DNA of 64,000 nucleotides from Cetobacterium sp050033475 (GTDB taxonomy: Bacteria > Fusobacteriota > Fusobacteriia > Fusobacteriales > Fusobacteriaceae). Numbering within the stretch: the first letter of the stretch is position 1; every line of letters starts with the position of its first letter. The DNA is taken from the NCBI RefSeq assembly GCF_050033475.1, contig NZ_CP188319.1:682001-746000 (forward strand). Direction: 5' to 3'. The position numbers were made by a program, and so were the translations under genes. Shown here one piece after another: positions 27,618 through 36,857 of this stretch. The notes beneath the pieces were generated by a model. The model saw nothing but the letters and a program-made list of their open reading frames with translations, did not search any database and was not told the origin of the DNA.

Positions 27618-27660
27618 AGTTCGAAAAATAAAAGTTGTTTTTTCGTTTTTTTTGAACTAT
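27618..27660 (+). promoter_or_regulatory. dyad symmetry overlapping the dpaL promoter region
   Basis: Arms cgaaaaa (27622-27628) and tttttcg (27639-27645), extended outward imperfectly by agtt/gaact. They lie just upstream of a TATAAT-like -10 around 27664. It is a plausible binding site for the adjacent Fis-type regulator, but the arms are AT-rich. Confidence 0.35.
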
Positions 27661-27703
27661 TTATATAATACATAGTGAAACTAGAGGGAGGTATATAAAA
27701 GTT

Positions 27704-28915
27704 ATGGATAAGTTTATCAAGTGGCAAAAAAATTCTTTACCTAAATCATCGAATATGAATTGTATTTCCATACTTTCTAAGGAGGAGGTAACTGTGGCAA
27801 GAAAATTCCATGAGAGTTTTCCTGAGTACACAATGACTCCATTGGTGAATTTAAAACATCTTTCTAAGAAGTTAGGACTTGGTGGAATTTTTCTAAAGGA
27901 TGAATCCTATAGATTTGGATTGAATGCCTTTAAGGTTCTTGGTGGATCCTTTGCCATGGGGAAATATATGGCAAAGAGATTGAATATGGATATTGACCAT
28001 TTGGGATATCATGAATTTACTTCTCCTGAAATGAAGGAGAAAATAGGAGAAATAACTTTCTATACGGCCACAGATGGAAACCATGGAAGGGGAGTTGCTT
28101 GGACTGCCAATAGATTGGGACAAAAATCTGTAGTTTATATGCCTAAGGGATCTTCAAATTTTAGATTGGAAGCAATAAGAAAAGAGGGAGCAGAGGCTTC
28201 AATAACTAATATGAACTATGATGATGCGGTTAGACTTGCTGCTTCAGAGGCAGAAAAGAATAATGGTTTAATAGTTCAGGATACGGCCTGGGAAGGTTAT
28301 GAGGAAATTCCTACTTGGATTATGCAGGGATATGGAACTATGGCTCTAGAGGCTTCTGAGCAACTGAGAGGCTATGGAATAGAGAAACCTACCCATGTAT
28401 TTGTTCAGGCAGGGGTTGGGTCCTTGGCAGGGGGAGTTCAAGGGGTTGTGGAAAATCTCTATGGTCCTGGGGTTAAAACAGTGATAGTGGAAGCAAATTT
28501 AGCAGATTGTCTATATAGATCAGCTGTGGCAGGGGATGGGAAACCTTTGGCAGTTGGGGGAGATATGCAAACAATAATGGCAGGGCTTGCCTGTGGAGAG
28601 GCCAATATAATATCGTGGGAAATTTTAAGAAACTATTCAGATACCTTTGTTTCCTGTCCTGACTGGGTAGCAGCAAGGGGAATGAGAGTTCTAGGAAATC
28701 CTTTAAAGGGAGATCATCAGGTTATTTCAGGGGAATCAGGAGCGGTTACTACGGGACTTCTTTATGAGCTTATGATAAATCCAGAATATAAAAAATTAAA
28801 GGAAGAATTAGAATTAGATGAAAATTCAAGGGTTCTACTATTTTCCACAGAGGGAGATACGGATCCTATAAAATATAGAGAAATAGTTTGGTATGGAGGG
28901 TATGATGAAAAGTAG
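27704..28915 (+). CDS. dpaL: 2,3-diaminopropionate ammonia-lyase (YgeX)
   Basis: 403 residues, fold-type II PLP enzyme. The Schiff-base lysine is Lys77 in FGLNAFKVLGGS. ATDGNHGRGVAW provides the Asn/phosphate contacts, and the glycine-rich VQAGVGSLAGGV loop follows. It splits 2,3-diaminopropionate to pyruvate and two ammonia. In anaerobic purine and urate degradation gene sets this enzyme is a core member, handling the carbon-nitrogen skeleton left after ring opening. First gene of the long catabolic run. Overlaps ygeY. Confidence 0.93.
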   Translation: MDKFIKWQKNSLPKSSNMNCISILSKEEVTVARKFHESFPEYTMTPLVNLKHLSKKLGLGGIFLKDESYRFGLNAFKVLGGSFAMGKYMAKRLNMDIDHLGYHEFTSPEMKEKIGEITFYTATDGNHGRGVAWTANRLGQKSVVYMPKGSSNFRLEAIRKEGAEASITNMNYDDAVRLAASEAEKNNGLIVQDTAWEGYEEIPTWIMQGYGTMALEASEQLRGYGIEKPTHVFVQAGVGSLAGGVQGVVENLYGPGVKTVIVEANLADCLYRSAVAGDGKPLAVGGDMQTIMAGLACGEANIISWEILRNYSDTFVSCPDWVAARGMRVLGNPLKGDHQVISGESGAVTTGLLYELMINPEYKKLKEELELDENSRVLLFSTEGDTDPIKYREIVWYGGYDEK

Positions 28916-30110
28916 AGAGATGTTAACAGCTGACAGAGAAAAGGAAATGATAACACTGCTTCAGGAGATGATACAAAATCCTTCGGACTCAGGACAGGAA
29001 GAGGGAGTAGTTAAGGCCATTGAAAAACACATGAAAAAATTAGGTTTTGATGAAATTACTGTGGATAGATATGGAAATATAATAGGGTGTATTAAGGGAA
29101 AAAGACCTGGGAAGAAGATACTTTTCGATGGGCATATAGATACGGTTCCAGTACCAGCTTTAACAAGGGATAAATGGACACAAAATCCTTATGGTGGGGA
29201 TATTGTAGATGGGAAAATATATGGTAGGGGAACCTCTGATATGAAGGGACAAACGGCGGCCTTCATAGCAGCTTCGGCTTTCTTTGCCAAGGATTGTAAC
29301 AAGGATTTCCCTGGGGAAATTTACTGTGCTGGGGTTGTTTGTGAGGAGATTTTTGAGGGAATAGCAGCTAGGGAAATATCTAAGAGAGTAAAACCAGATT
29401 ATGTTGTAATTGGAGAATCCTCTGAGTTAAATCTTAAAATAGGTCAAAGAGGAAGAGGAGAGATTGTAGTGGAAACCTTTGGTAAACCAGCTCACTCGGC
29501 AAATCCTCATAAGGGAATTAACTCTGTATATAAAATGGCCAATATAATAAATGAAATTAGAAAAATAGTTCCTCCTGAAACTGAGTTAGGAAAGGGAATA
29601 TTAGAACTTACAGATATTAAATCCTCTCCATATCCAGGGGCCTCTGTGGTACCTGAGTATTGTAAGGTTACCTATGATAGAAGATTATTAGTAGGAGAAA
29701 CTGAGGAGGAAGTTTTAAAACCTATTCAAGAAGTTTTAGATAGGATGATGAAGGAGGATCCAGAGCTAAAGGCCAAGGTATCCTTTGCCATAGGAAGAGA
29801 GAAGTGCTATACAGGGGAGATCATAGAGGGAGAGAGATTCTTCCCAGGATGGTTATATGATGAGAATGATGAGTTTGTACAAATGGCCTATAGAGGACTT
29901 AAGGAAGCTGGAATAGACAGTGAAATAACTCAATACTCCTTCTGTACCAACGGGTCTCACTATGCTGGAGAGGCAGGAATAAGAACAATAGGATTTGGAC
30001 CTTCTAGGGAGAACTTAGCCCATACAATAGATGAGCATATGGAGTTAGAGCAACTTAGATTGGGAGCTCAAGGTTACTATGGAATACTGAAATCAGTATT
30101 TGGAAAATAG
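28905..30110 (+). CDS. ygeY: YgeY-type M20 family hydrolase of the purine/selenium cluster
   Basis: About 401 residues, binuclear zinc amidohydrolase of the M20/ArgE-DapE fold. Metal motifs: LFDGHIDTVPVPA, GRGTSDMKGQ, and CEEIFEGI with the catalytic Glu. It is the YgeY relative seen beside ssnA, ygeX and xdhD in many genomes, where it is needed for anaerobic urate breakdown. It probably hydrolyses an N-acyl or N-carbamoyl intermediate; the substrate is unproven. Starts at 28893, 28902 and 28905 are possible. I chose 28905, five bases after GGAGG. The start overlaps dpaL. Confidence 0.88.
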   Translation: MKSREMLTADREKEMITLLQEMIQNPSDSGQEEGVVKAIEKHMKKLGFDEITVDRYGNIIGCIKGKRPGKKILFDGHIDTVPVPALTRDKWTQNPYGGDIVDGKIYGRGTSDMKGQTAAFIAASAFFAKDCNKDFPGEIYCAGVVCEEIFEGIAAREISKRVKPDYVVIGESSELNLKIGQRGRGEIVVETFGKPAHSANPHKGINSVYKMANIINEIRKIVPPETELGKGILELTDIKSSPYPGASVVPEYCKVTYDRRLLVGETEEEVLKPIQEVLDRMMKEDPELKAKVSFAIGREKCYTGEIIEGERFFPGWLYDENDEFVQMAYRGLKEAGIDSEITQYSFCTNGSHYAGEAGIRTIGFGPSRENLAHTIDEHMELEQLRLGAQGYYGILKSVFGK

Positions 30111-30118
30111 GTGATGGG

Positions 30119-31708
30119 ATGAGAACTTTAATAAAAAATGGACTTATAGTTGATGGGAACAACAAAGCTCCATATATGGGATCACTTTTAATAGCGGGAG
30201 AAAGAATTGAAAAAATTGGAAATATAGATTCTATGGATGGGGTGGATAGAGTAATAGATGCCCAGGGGATGGTAATAGCCCCTGGGTTCATAGATACCCA
30301 TAGCCATTCGGATTTGAAAATATTGGAAAGTCCATATAATGAAGTGAAGGCAAGACAGGGAATAACCACAGAGGTTTTAGGTCAAGATGGGATATCCATG
30401 GCACCTTTACCTCTAAAGTATCTGTCTTCCTGGAGAAAAAATTTAGCTGGACTGGATGGAACCTCTGAAAAAATAAATTGGAACTATGAAACCACAGAGG
30501 GGTATTTAAAGGAAATGGAAAAATCTGGAGTGGGACTTAACTATGGATATTTAGTTCCCCATGGGAATATAAGAATGGAAGCCATGGGACTAGAGGGAGT
30601 TCCTGCCACAGATGATCAAATAAGAAAAATGTGTGAAATCACAAGAAGAGAAATGGAAGCAGGGGCCTATGGGTTATCCACAGGGCTTATATATATTCCC
30701 TGTGCCTACTCTGAAACAAAGGAACTTATAGAGATGTGTAAGGTGGTAGCGGAGTATGATGGATGTCTGGTAATCCACCAGAGATCAGAGGCTGATACCA
30801 TAATAGACTCCATGAAGGAAGTTTTAGAGATTGGTAAAAAATCAGGGGTTAGAATACATTTTTCTCACTTTAAGGTTTGTGGAAAAAATAACTGGAAATA
30901 TATAGAACCTATGATAGAGCTTTTAGAAAAGGCTAAGGAAGGGGGAATGGAAATTACCTTTGATCAGTATCCCTATGGGGCAGGGTCAACAATGTTAGGG
31001 GTGGTACTTCCACCTTGGGCCCATGATGGGGGAACAGATAAACTTATGGAGAGATTGGAAAACCCAGAGGATAGAAAAAGAATGATAAGAGATATTGAAA
31101 AGGGAATACCTGGGTGGGATAACTTCATAGAATTTGCAGGATTTGATCAGATCTTTGTTACTTCGGTAAAGACTGATAGGAATAAAGATCTAATAGGAAA
31201 AAATCTAATAGAAATCAGTGAAATTAGAGGTAAGGATCCATATAACAGTACCTTTGACCTTCTTTTAGAGGAGGAAAATGCTGTGGGAATGGTTGATTTC
31301 TATGGATTAGAGGAACATATAATAAAGTTTTTAAAAAGACCAGAGCAAAATGTTTGTACAGATGCTCTTCTAGGTGGAAAACCTCACCCTAGAGCCTATG
31401 GGTCCTTTCCAAGAGTTCTTGGAAGATATGTAAGGGAGAACCCAGTTTTAACTCTTCAGGAGGCCATTTATAAAATGACCAAGAAGGCAGCCAGTGCCAT
31501 GAGAATCAAGGAAAGAGGGGAGTTAAAGGAAGGGTATTTTGCAGATATAACAATATTCAATAAAGAGGAGATTATAGATAGAGGAGATTATATAAATCCA
31601 ACTGTTTTTCCAGCTGGAATATACTATGTGATAGTTAATGGAGTTCCTGTGATAGATAATGGGGAATTCAAAGAGATAGCTCCTGGAAAAGTATTGAGAA
31701 GAGATTAG
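30119..31708 (+). CDS. N-acyl-D-amino-acid deacylase family amidohydrolase
   Basis: 529 residues. An amidohydrolase-superfamily protein with the metal motif PGFIDTHSHSD near residue 60 and the D-aminoacylase features ARQGITTEVLGQDGIS, a later VIHQRSEAD segment and DALLGGKPHPRAYGSFPR. Family members remove acyl groups from D-amino acids, but relatives act on other amides. It is embedded between ygeY and ssnA with 8-9 base gaps, so it very likely belongs to the purine route, acting on a ring-opened intermediate (inference). Confidence 0.85.
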   Translation: MRTLIKNGLIVDGNNKAPYMGSLLIAGERIEKIGNIDSMDGVDRVIDAQGMVIAPGFIDTHSHSDLKILESPYNEVKARQGITTEVLGQDGISMAPLPLKYLSSWRKNLAGLDGTSEKINWNYETTEGYLKEMEKSGVGLNYGYLVPHGNIRMEAMGLEGVPATDDQIRKMCEITRREMEAGAYGLSTGLIYIPCAYSETKELIEMCKVVAEYDGCLVIHQRSEADTIIDSMKEVLEIGKKSGVRIHFSHFKVCGKNNWKYIEPMIELLEKAKEGGMEITFDQYPYGAGSTMLGVVLPPWAHDGGTDKLMERLENPEDRKRMIRDIEKGIPGWDNFIEFAGFDQIFVTSVKTDRNKDLIGKNLIEISEIRGKDPYNSTFDLLLEEENAVGMVDFYGLEEHIIKFLKRPEQNVCTDALLGGKPHPRAYGSFPRVLGRYVRENPVLTLQEAIYKMTKKAASAMRIKERGELKEGYFADITIFNKEEIIDRGDYINPTVFPAGIYYVIVNGVPVIDNGEFKEIAPGKVLRRD

Positions 31709-31717
31709 GAGGTAAAT

Positions 31718-33046
31718 ATGTACATTTTTAAAAATGGAAGAACAATAACCTTCGATGAAAAAAATCCTTACTTGGAAAATGGAGCTGTGGTAGTTGAGGG
31801 GGATAGAATAATAGATGTGGGAAACTCCTTGGATTTAGAAAAAAAATATCCAGGGGCTGAGCTAATTGATGCCAAGGGAAGGGTTATAATGCCAGGACTT
31901 ATAAATTCCCATATGCATATTTACTCAAGTTTTGCCCGTGGGATGAAAATTACCAATCCCACAAGAAATTTTGATGAGATATTGGAAAACCTTTGGTGGA
32001 AGGTGGATAAAAACCTAACACTGGAAGGAACAAAATATAGTGCCTATGCAACCTATATGGATTGTATAAAAAATGGGGTAACAACGGTAATAGACCACCA
32101 CGCAAGCCCATTTCATCTCAAGGGAAGTTTGAGAACTATAGCAGAGGTAGCCAAGGAAATTGGTATTAGAGCATCACTGTCCTATGAGGTTTCAGATAGA
32201 GATGGAGAGAAAATAGCAGAGGAGGGGATAGAGGAGAATATAGATTTTATCAAGTGGGCCAAGGAAGAAAATTCAGATATGATCGGGGCCATGTTTGGAA
32301 TGCATGCGGCTTTTACCCTGTCAGATGAAACCTTGGAAAAGTGTAAAAAAGCAATGGAACCCTACGATAATGGATATCATATCCATGTGGCTGAGGGATA
32401 TACAGATTTAAAAAATTCCTTGGAAAAACATGGAAAAAGAGTAGTGGAAAGATTGAAGGATTTTGGAATTTTTAGGGAAAAAACCATAGCAGTCCACTGT
32501 ATCCATGTGAATGAGCAGGAATTGGATATTATAAAAAACAGTGGTTCCAGCGTGGTTCACAATCCAGAATCCAATATGGGTAATGCAGTGGGACGTTCAC
32601 CAGCTGTGGAAATGATAAATAGAGGTATGGAGGTAGGACTTGGAAGTGATGGGTACACTTCGGATATGCTAGAATCCTACAAGGTTGCCAATATACTTCA
32701 TAAGCATCATTTGAGTGATCCTACTGTGGCTTGGGGCGAAAGTCCTAGGATGCTTTTTGAGAACAACAGAAAGATAGTGAAAAAACAATTTAACTGCCAA
32801 GTGGGAATACTTGAAAAGGGTGGTAAGGCAGACATTATTATTATGGATTATTTGCCACACACTGAAATGAATGGAGATAACTTCTACAGCCACATACTGT
32901 TTGGTATGAGCGGTAGAGGGACGGTTACTACCATGGTTAATGGAAAGCTTGTGATGAAGGATAGAGTGATACTGACTGTGGATGAAGAGAAGACATTAGC
33001 CAAGGCCAGAGAAGTCTCAAAGGAAATGTGGAAAAGCTTTAAGTAA
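31718..33046 (+). CDS. ssnA: SsnA-type amidohydrolase (aminohydrolase)
   Basis: 442 residues. Amidohydrolase of the ATZ/TRZ-chlorohydrolase/deaminase type: MPGLINSHMHIYSSFARGM near residue 60 carries the HxH pair, VIDHHASPFHL follows, HVAEGYTDL and AVHCIHVN supply later histidines, and GLGSDGYTSDM the catalytic Asp. It is the closest match to SsnA, the putative aminohydrolase of selenium-linked purine clusters; its reaction is not firmly known. Good ribosome site (aggagg) ahead of the ATG. Confidence 0.88.
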   Translation: MYIFKNGRTITFDEKNPYLENGAVVVEGDRIIDVGNSLDLEKKYPGAELIDAKGRVIMPGLINSHMHIYSSFARGMKITNPTRNFDEILENLWWKVDKNLTLEGTKYSAYATYMDCIKNGVTTVIDHHASPFHLKGSLRTIAEVAKEIGIRASLSYEVSDRDGEKIAEEGIEENIDFIKWAKEENSDMIGAMFGMHAAFTLSDETLEKCKKAMEPYDNGYHIHVAEGYTDLKNSLEKHGKRVVERLKDFGIFREKTIAVHCIHVNEQELDIIKNSGSSVVHNPESNMGNAVGRSPAVEMINRGMEVGLGSDGYTSDMLESYKVANILHKHHLSDPTVAWGESPRMLFENNRKIVKKQFNCQVGILEKGGKADIIIMDYLPHTEMNGDNFYSHILFGMSGRGTVTTMVNGKLVMKDRVILTVDEEKTLAKAREVSKEMWKSFK

Positions 33047-33077
33047 CTTCAAAATAAATTTAAGTGGGGGTAACAGA

Positions 33078-34373
33078 ATGGAAAGTTTAAAAAAATTCGC
33101 AGGGGTTGAGGAACGTGGCTCTACAGTGAAGACCGAACTTATAGCGGGTCTTACAACCTTTATGACAATGGCTTATATTTTAGCAGTTGTACCGGGAACA
33201 TTATCAAAGGCGGGAGTTCCATTTTCAGGAGCCTTTGCAGCCACGGCTATCTCAGCTTGTTTAGCTACATTTTTCGCAGGATTGGCAAATTTCCCCTTTG
33301 GATTAGGACCATCTCTTGGAATGAATGCATTCTTTGTATTCTCTGTGGTTCTTGGTAAGGGACACACTTGGCAGTTTGCCTTGACAGCTGTAGCTATATC
33401 TGGAATTTTACTACTTATATTGACTGTTACAAAAATTAGAGAAAAGCTATTTAATGTAATACCTTTTAACTTAAAAATGGCTATGATAGCAGGAATCGGA
33501 TTATTTATTACTTTAATTGGTCTGGCTAGTGCTGGAATAGTTGTTCCAGGAGCAGGAACAGTTGTAGCTCTTGGAAATCTAAAGGAACCAAGAGTATTCT
33601 TATCATTAATTGGTCTTATTTTAACTGGGGTACTTATGTATAAAAATGTTAAGGGTGCTCTATTCTGGGGAATTATTGTAACAACAATCATTGGTTTCCC
33701 TTTAGGAGTAACTAAATTACCTACACAGTGGGAAATAATGCCTGACTTAGCATCAACTACATTTAAATTTGTGGGAATGGATCAAATTATGACAGTGGAT
33801 ATGGCCATAGCAGTATTTACTTTCCTATTCGTTGCAATATTTGATACGGTTGGAACTTTAATTGGTCTTGCTGGAAAGGCAAATCTATTGGATAAAAACG
33901 ACGAACTTCCAGGGGTAACAAAGGCTTGTCTATGCGACTCCTTTGGAACAATTATAGCTGGATGTTTAGGAACAAGTTTAGTTGGAACTTTCGTAGAATC
34001 AGCTGCGGGAATTTCTGAGGGTGGAAAAACAGGACTTACAGCATTTACTACATCATTCCTATTCTTAATAGCACTATTCTTAGCACCTGTATTTATTATG
34101 ATCCCAGCTGCAGCAACAGCACCTGTACTTATCATTGTTGGACTATTAATGGTTTCCGCAATTAAAGCTGTTAACTTCGATGATATGACAGAGGGATTAC
34201 CTGCTTTCTTAACAATTGTACTTATGCCACTTACTTATAGTATTGCAGAAGGAATCGTATTTGGAATTATTGCCTATGTAGCAATTAAATTATTAACTAA
34301 CAGAGTTAAAGATGTGACTCCGGTCATGGCAGTACTGGCAGTTCTATTTGTTTTAAAAATCGCATTTATGTAA
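33078..34373 (+). CDS. AzgA-type purine permease (NCS2/AzgA family)
   Basis: 431 residues with 12-14 membrane segments. The opening KKFAGVEERGSTVKTELIAG and the following TTFMTMAYILAV are diagnostic of the AzgA/PbuG/GhxP branch, as is FGLGPSLGMNAFFVFSVV. A C-terminal-half motif GTLIGLAGKANLL also fits. It should import guanine, hypoxanthine or adenine with protons. Upstream of guanine deaminase by 19 bases, so guanine is the natural substrate to propose. Confidence 0.9.
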   Translation: MESLKKFAGVEERGSTVKTELIAGLTTFMTMAYILAVVPGTLSKAGVPFSGAFAATAISACLATFFAGLANFPFGLGPSLGMNAFFVFSVVLGKGHTWQFALTAVAISGILLLILTVTKIREKLFNVIPFNLKMAMIAGIGLFITLIGLASAGIVVPGAGTVVALGNLKEPRVFLSLIGLILTGVLMYKNVKGALFWGIIVTTIIGFPLGVTKLPTQWEIMPDLASTTFKFVGMDQIMTVDMAIAVFTFLFVAIFDTVGTLIGLAGKANLLDKNDELPGVTKACLCDSFGTIIAGCLGTSLVGTFVESAAGISEGGKTGLTAFTTSFLFLIALFLAPVFIMIPAAATAPVLIIVGLLMVSAIKAVNFDDMTEGLPAFLTIVLMPLTYSIAEGIVFGIIAYVAIKLLTNRVKDVTPVMAVLAVLFVLKIAFM

Positions 34374-34392
34374 TTAAAGGGGAGGAAATAAT

Positions 34393-35673
34393 ATGGGATT
34401 GAAGGCATATAAGGGAACAATAGTACATACACCAAAGTTAGGGGCATACGAAATATTAGAGGATGGTTATATAGTTGTTGAAAATGATAAGGTTGTAGGA
34501 ACTTATGAAACTTTACCTGGTGAATATAAAAATGTAGCTGTTAAGGATTATACAGGAAAAATGATAATTCCGGGATTTGTGGATTTACACTTCCATGCAC
34601 CTCAGTTCTCTAACAGAGGTCTTGGATTGGATAAGGAATTACTTCCTTGGCTAGAAACTTACACTTTCCCAGAGGAAGCAAAGTATAAGAATTTAGACTA
34701 TGCAAGAGCAGCCTATGGAAAGGTTGTTCATGAACTTTGGAGACAGGGAACAACAAGAGCGGTACTTTTTGGAACTATTCATAGAAAGGCCACAAAGGCA
34801 CTTATGGAAATGTTAGATGATGCTGGACTTGGGGCAATGGTTGGAAAGGTAAACATGGATAGAAACTCTCCACCTACATACTGTGAAGAAACTAAGGATT
34901 CCATAGAGGAAACTAAGAAGTTTATAGAGCAAACTAAGGATAAATATAAATTAGTAAAACCAATAATTACACCTAGATTTGTACCTACTTGTACACCTGA
35001 ATTAATGAAAGCATTGGGAAAAATGGCAGTGGAATATGGAGTTCCAGTACAATCTCATCTAGATGAAAATAGAGGAGAGATTGGATGGGTTGAGTCATTA
35101 CATCCTGAGTCAGATAACTATTCAACAGTTTATGAGGAGCACGGACTTTTTGGTAAGGATGTTCCAACTGTGATGGCTCACTGTATTTGGAATAAGCCTG
35201 AGGAAATTAAACTTATGAGTGAGAGAAAGATGTGGGTTGCTCACTGTCCTCATTCAAATACAAATTTATCTTCAGGAATCGCTCCAATTAGAACATATTT
35301 AGAAAATGGAGTTAAGGTAGGATTGGCATCGGATATCTCTGGAGGACATGATGTTTCAATTCCTAGAACAATAGCTGCAGCAGCTCAGTCAGCTAAGCTT
35401 AGATGGGTTTATTTAAATGATAAGGAAGAGATTTTATCAACACCTGAGTGGTTATATTTGGCAACTAAGGGTGGAGGAGAATTCTTTGGTAAGGTTGGAT
35501 CCTTTGAACCAGGTTATGACTTTGATGCACTTATAATAGATGATAGCTCCATAGCAGATGTAAATCCAAGAACTGTTCAGGAGAGAATAGAGAGATATAT
35601 CTATGTGGGAGATGATAGAAACATCGAAGCTAGATATGTGGCAGGTAAATTTGTACCAGAACCAAAATTCTAA
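34393..35673 (+). CDS. guaD: guanine deaminase
   Basis: 426 residues, zinc amidohydrolase. GFVDLHFHAPQFSNRG near residue 61 contains the HxH metal pair and the guanine-binding PQ(F/Y)xxRG motif. QSHLDENRGEI, AHCIWN, AHCPHSNTNLSSG and GLASDISGGHD provide the remaining histidines and the catalytic Asp. It converts guanine to xanthine, the substrate of the molybdenum hydroxylase encoded downstream. Confidence 0.93.
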   Translation: MGLKAYKGTIVHTPKLGAYEILEDGYIVVENDKVVGTYETLPGEYKNVAVKDYTGKMIIPGFVDLHFHAPQFSNRGLGLDKELLPWLETYTFPEEAKYKNLDYARAAYGKVVHELWRQGTTRAVLFGTIHRKATKALMEMLDDAGLGAMVGKVNMDRNSPPTYCEETKDSIEETKKFIEQTKDKYKLVKPIITPRFVPTCTPELMKALGKMAVEYGVPVQSHLDENRGEIGWVESLHPESDNYSTVYEEHGLFGKDVPTVMAHCIWNKPEEIKLMSERKMWVAHCPHSNTNLSSGIAPIRTYLENGVKVGLASDISGGHDVSIPRTIAAAAQSAKLRWVYLNDKEEILSTPEWLYLATKGGGEFFGKVGSFEPGYDFDALIIDDSSIADVNPRTVQERIERYIYVGDDRNIEARYVAGKFVPEPKF

Positions 35674-35697
35674 AAAGTAAAATATTCGGAGGGAAAT

Positions 35698-36795
35698 ATG
35701 GCGGACATTAAGGTAAAGATAGCAGGATTAGAGTATGAGAATCCAGTAATAGTGGCAGCGGGACCACCTTCTAAGGACTGGGAAGCAATAAAGGATTGTA
35801 TAGAAGGAGGAGCGGCTGGAGTTGTGGCAAAGACAATTTCCAGTGTGGCGGCTGAGATTCCAAAACCTTGTATGTATGATTTTAAAGGGAAACATTTCTT
35901 AAATACAGAGTTATGGTCGGAGTTATCTCCTGAGCATTGGGTTGAAAATGAATATGCTAAATGTAAGATTAAGGGAGAGCCATTGATTATTGGTCTAGGA
36001 TATGTGAAGGAGGACATAGAGAAACTTATACCTATGGTGGATAAGTTTGCAGATGCCTATGAAATATCCAGTCACTATGTGGGAAGGGACTTGAGTCCTA
36101 TGCTTGCTACCTTGACTACGGCTAAAAGTTTAACTAAAAAACCGGTATTTATGAAGGTATCACCGGGAGTTCCAAACTTGGGAGAGTTGGGAAGAGCTCT
36201 AGAGGATCATGGAGCTGATGGAATAGTTGCAATTAACTCAGTGGGACCTTGTTTTTCAATAGATATTGAAACTGGAAGACCACATATGGGTAGTAAGGAT
36301 GGATATGGTTGGATGTCAGGGGCAGCGATAAAACCAATTGCCATGAGAACAGTTTACGAACTTGCTAAGGCTGTGAAAATCCCAATATTTGCTGTGGGAG
36401 GAGTTACAAAGGGTGAGGACGTAATAGAGTTTGTAATGGCAGGAGCCCATGCTGTTCAGGTTTGTACTCAAGGAATTATCGAGGGGCCTAAGGCCTTTGG
36501 AAGAATAGCTAGAGAAACTGCAGCTTGGTTAGATGCCCATGGATATCAATCCTTAGATGAAATAAGAGGATTGGCTATTAAGAATTTAGAGCCAAGGGTA
36601 GCACCTCAATATACAACCATGGCACCGGAAGTTATAAATGACAAATGTGTAGGATGTGGAATCTGTAAAACAGTATGTCCATACCACGCAATAGAAATTG
36701 AAAATAAAAAGGCAATTGTAGATGAGAAGGTTTGTTTTGGATGTGGACTTTGTACATCTAAGTGTCCAACTAAGGCCCTATATATAGGTCAATAG
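35698..36795 (+). CDS. PreA-like dihydroorotate-dehydrogenase-fold protein with two [4Fe-4S] clusters
   Basis: 365 residues. Residues 1-300 form an FMN-binding TIM barrel of the dihydroorotate/dihydropyrimidine dehydrogenase family (PVIVAAGPPSKDW at the N-terminus; PIFAVGGVTKGEDVIEFVMAGA near residue 228). The last 55 residues carry a ferredoxin with CVGCGICKTVCPYH and CFGCGLCTSKCPTK. Unlike PreA and DPD, the loop with the catalytic Cys (NLSCPHG type) is replaced by YEISSHYVGRDLSP, so the usual pyrimidine chemistry is doubtful. No PreT partner is present. It lies between guanine deaminase and the hydroxylase genes, suggesting a redox step on a purine-derived ring (inference). Confidence 0.82.
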   Translation: MADIKVKIAGLEYENPVIVAAGPPSKDWEAIKDCIEGGAAGVVAKTISSVAAEIPKPCMYDFKGKHFLNTELWSELSPEHWVENEYAKCKIKGEPLIIGLGYVKEDIEKLIPMVDKFADAYEISSHYVGRDLSPMLATLTTAKSLTKKPVFMKVSPGVPNLGELGRALEDHGADGIVAINSVGPCFSIDIETGRPHMGSKDGYGWMSGAAIKPIAMRTVYELAKAVKIPIFAVGGVTKGEDVIEFVMAGAHAVQVCTQGIIEGPKAFGRIARETAAWLDAHGYQSLDEIRGLAIKNLEPRVAPQYTTMAPEVINDKCVGCGICKTVCPYHAIEIENKKAIVDEKVCFGCGLCTSKCPTKALYIGQ

Positions 36796-36807
36796 ATTTT
36801 GAACTTA

Positions 36808-36833
36808 GGGGGAGCAGAGGCTCCCCCATTTTA
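36808..36833 (+). terminator. hairpin terminator inside the purine cluster
   Basis: A perfect 8-bp GC-rich stem, gggggagc (36808-36815) with gctccccc (36820-36827), loop agag, followed by atttta. The U-tract is weak. It may divide the cluster into two transcripts or limit expression of the hydroxylase genes. Confidence 0.6.
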
Positions 36834-36857
36834 TAAAAATATTTGGGGGTAAAGGCC

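Noticed and set aside
33173..33691. 172-residue open frame antisense to the AzgA-type permease
   Set aside because: The permease is unmistakable by family motifs; the antisense frame arises from its codon pattern and has no recognisable features.
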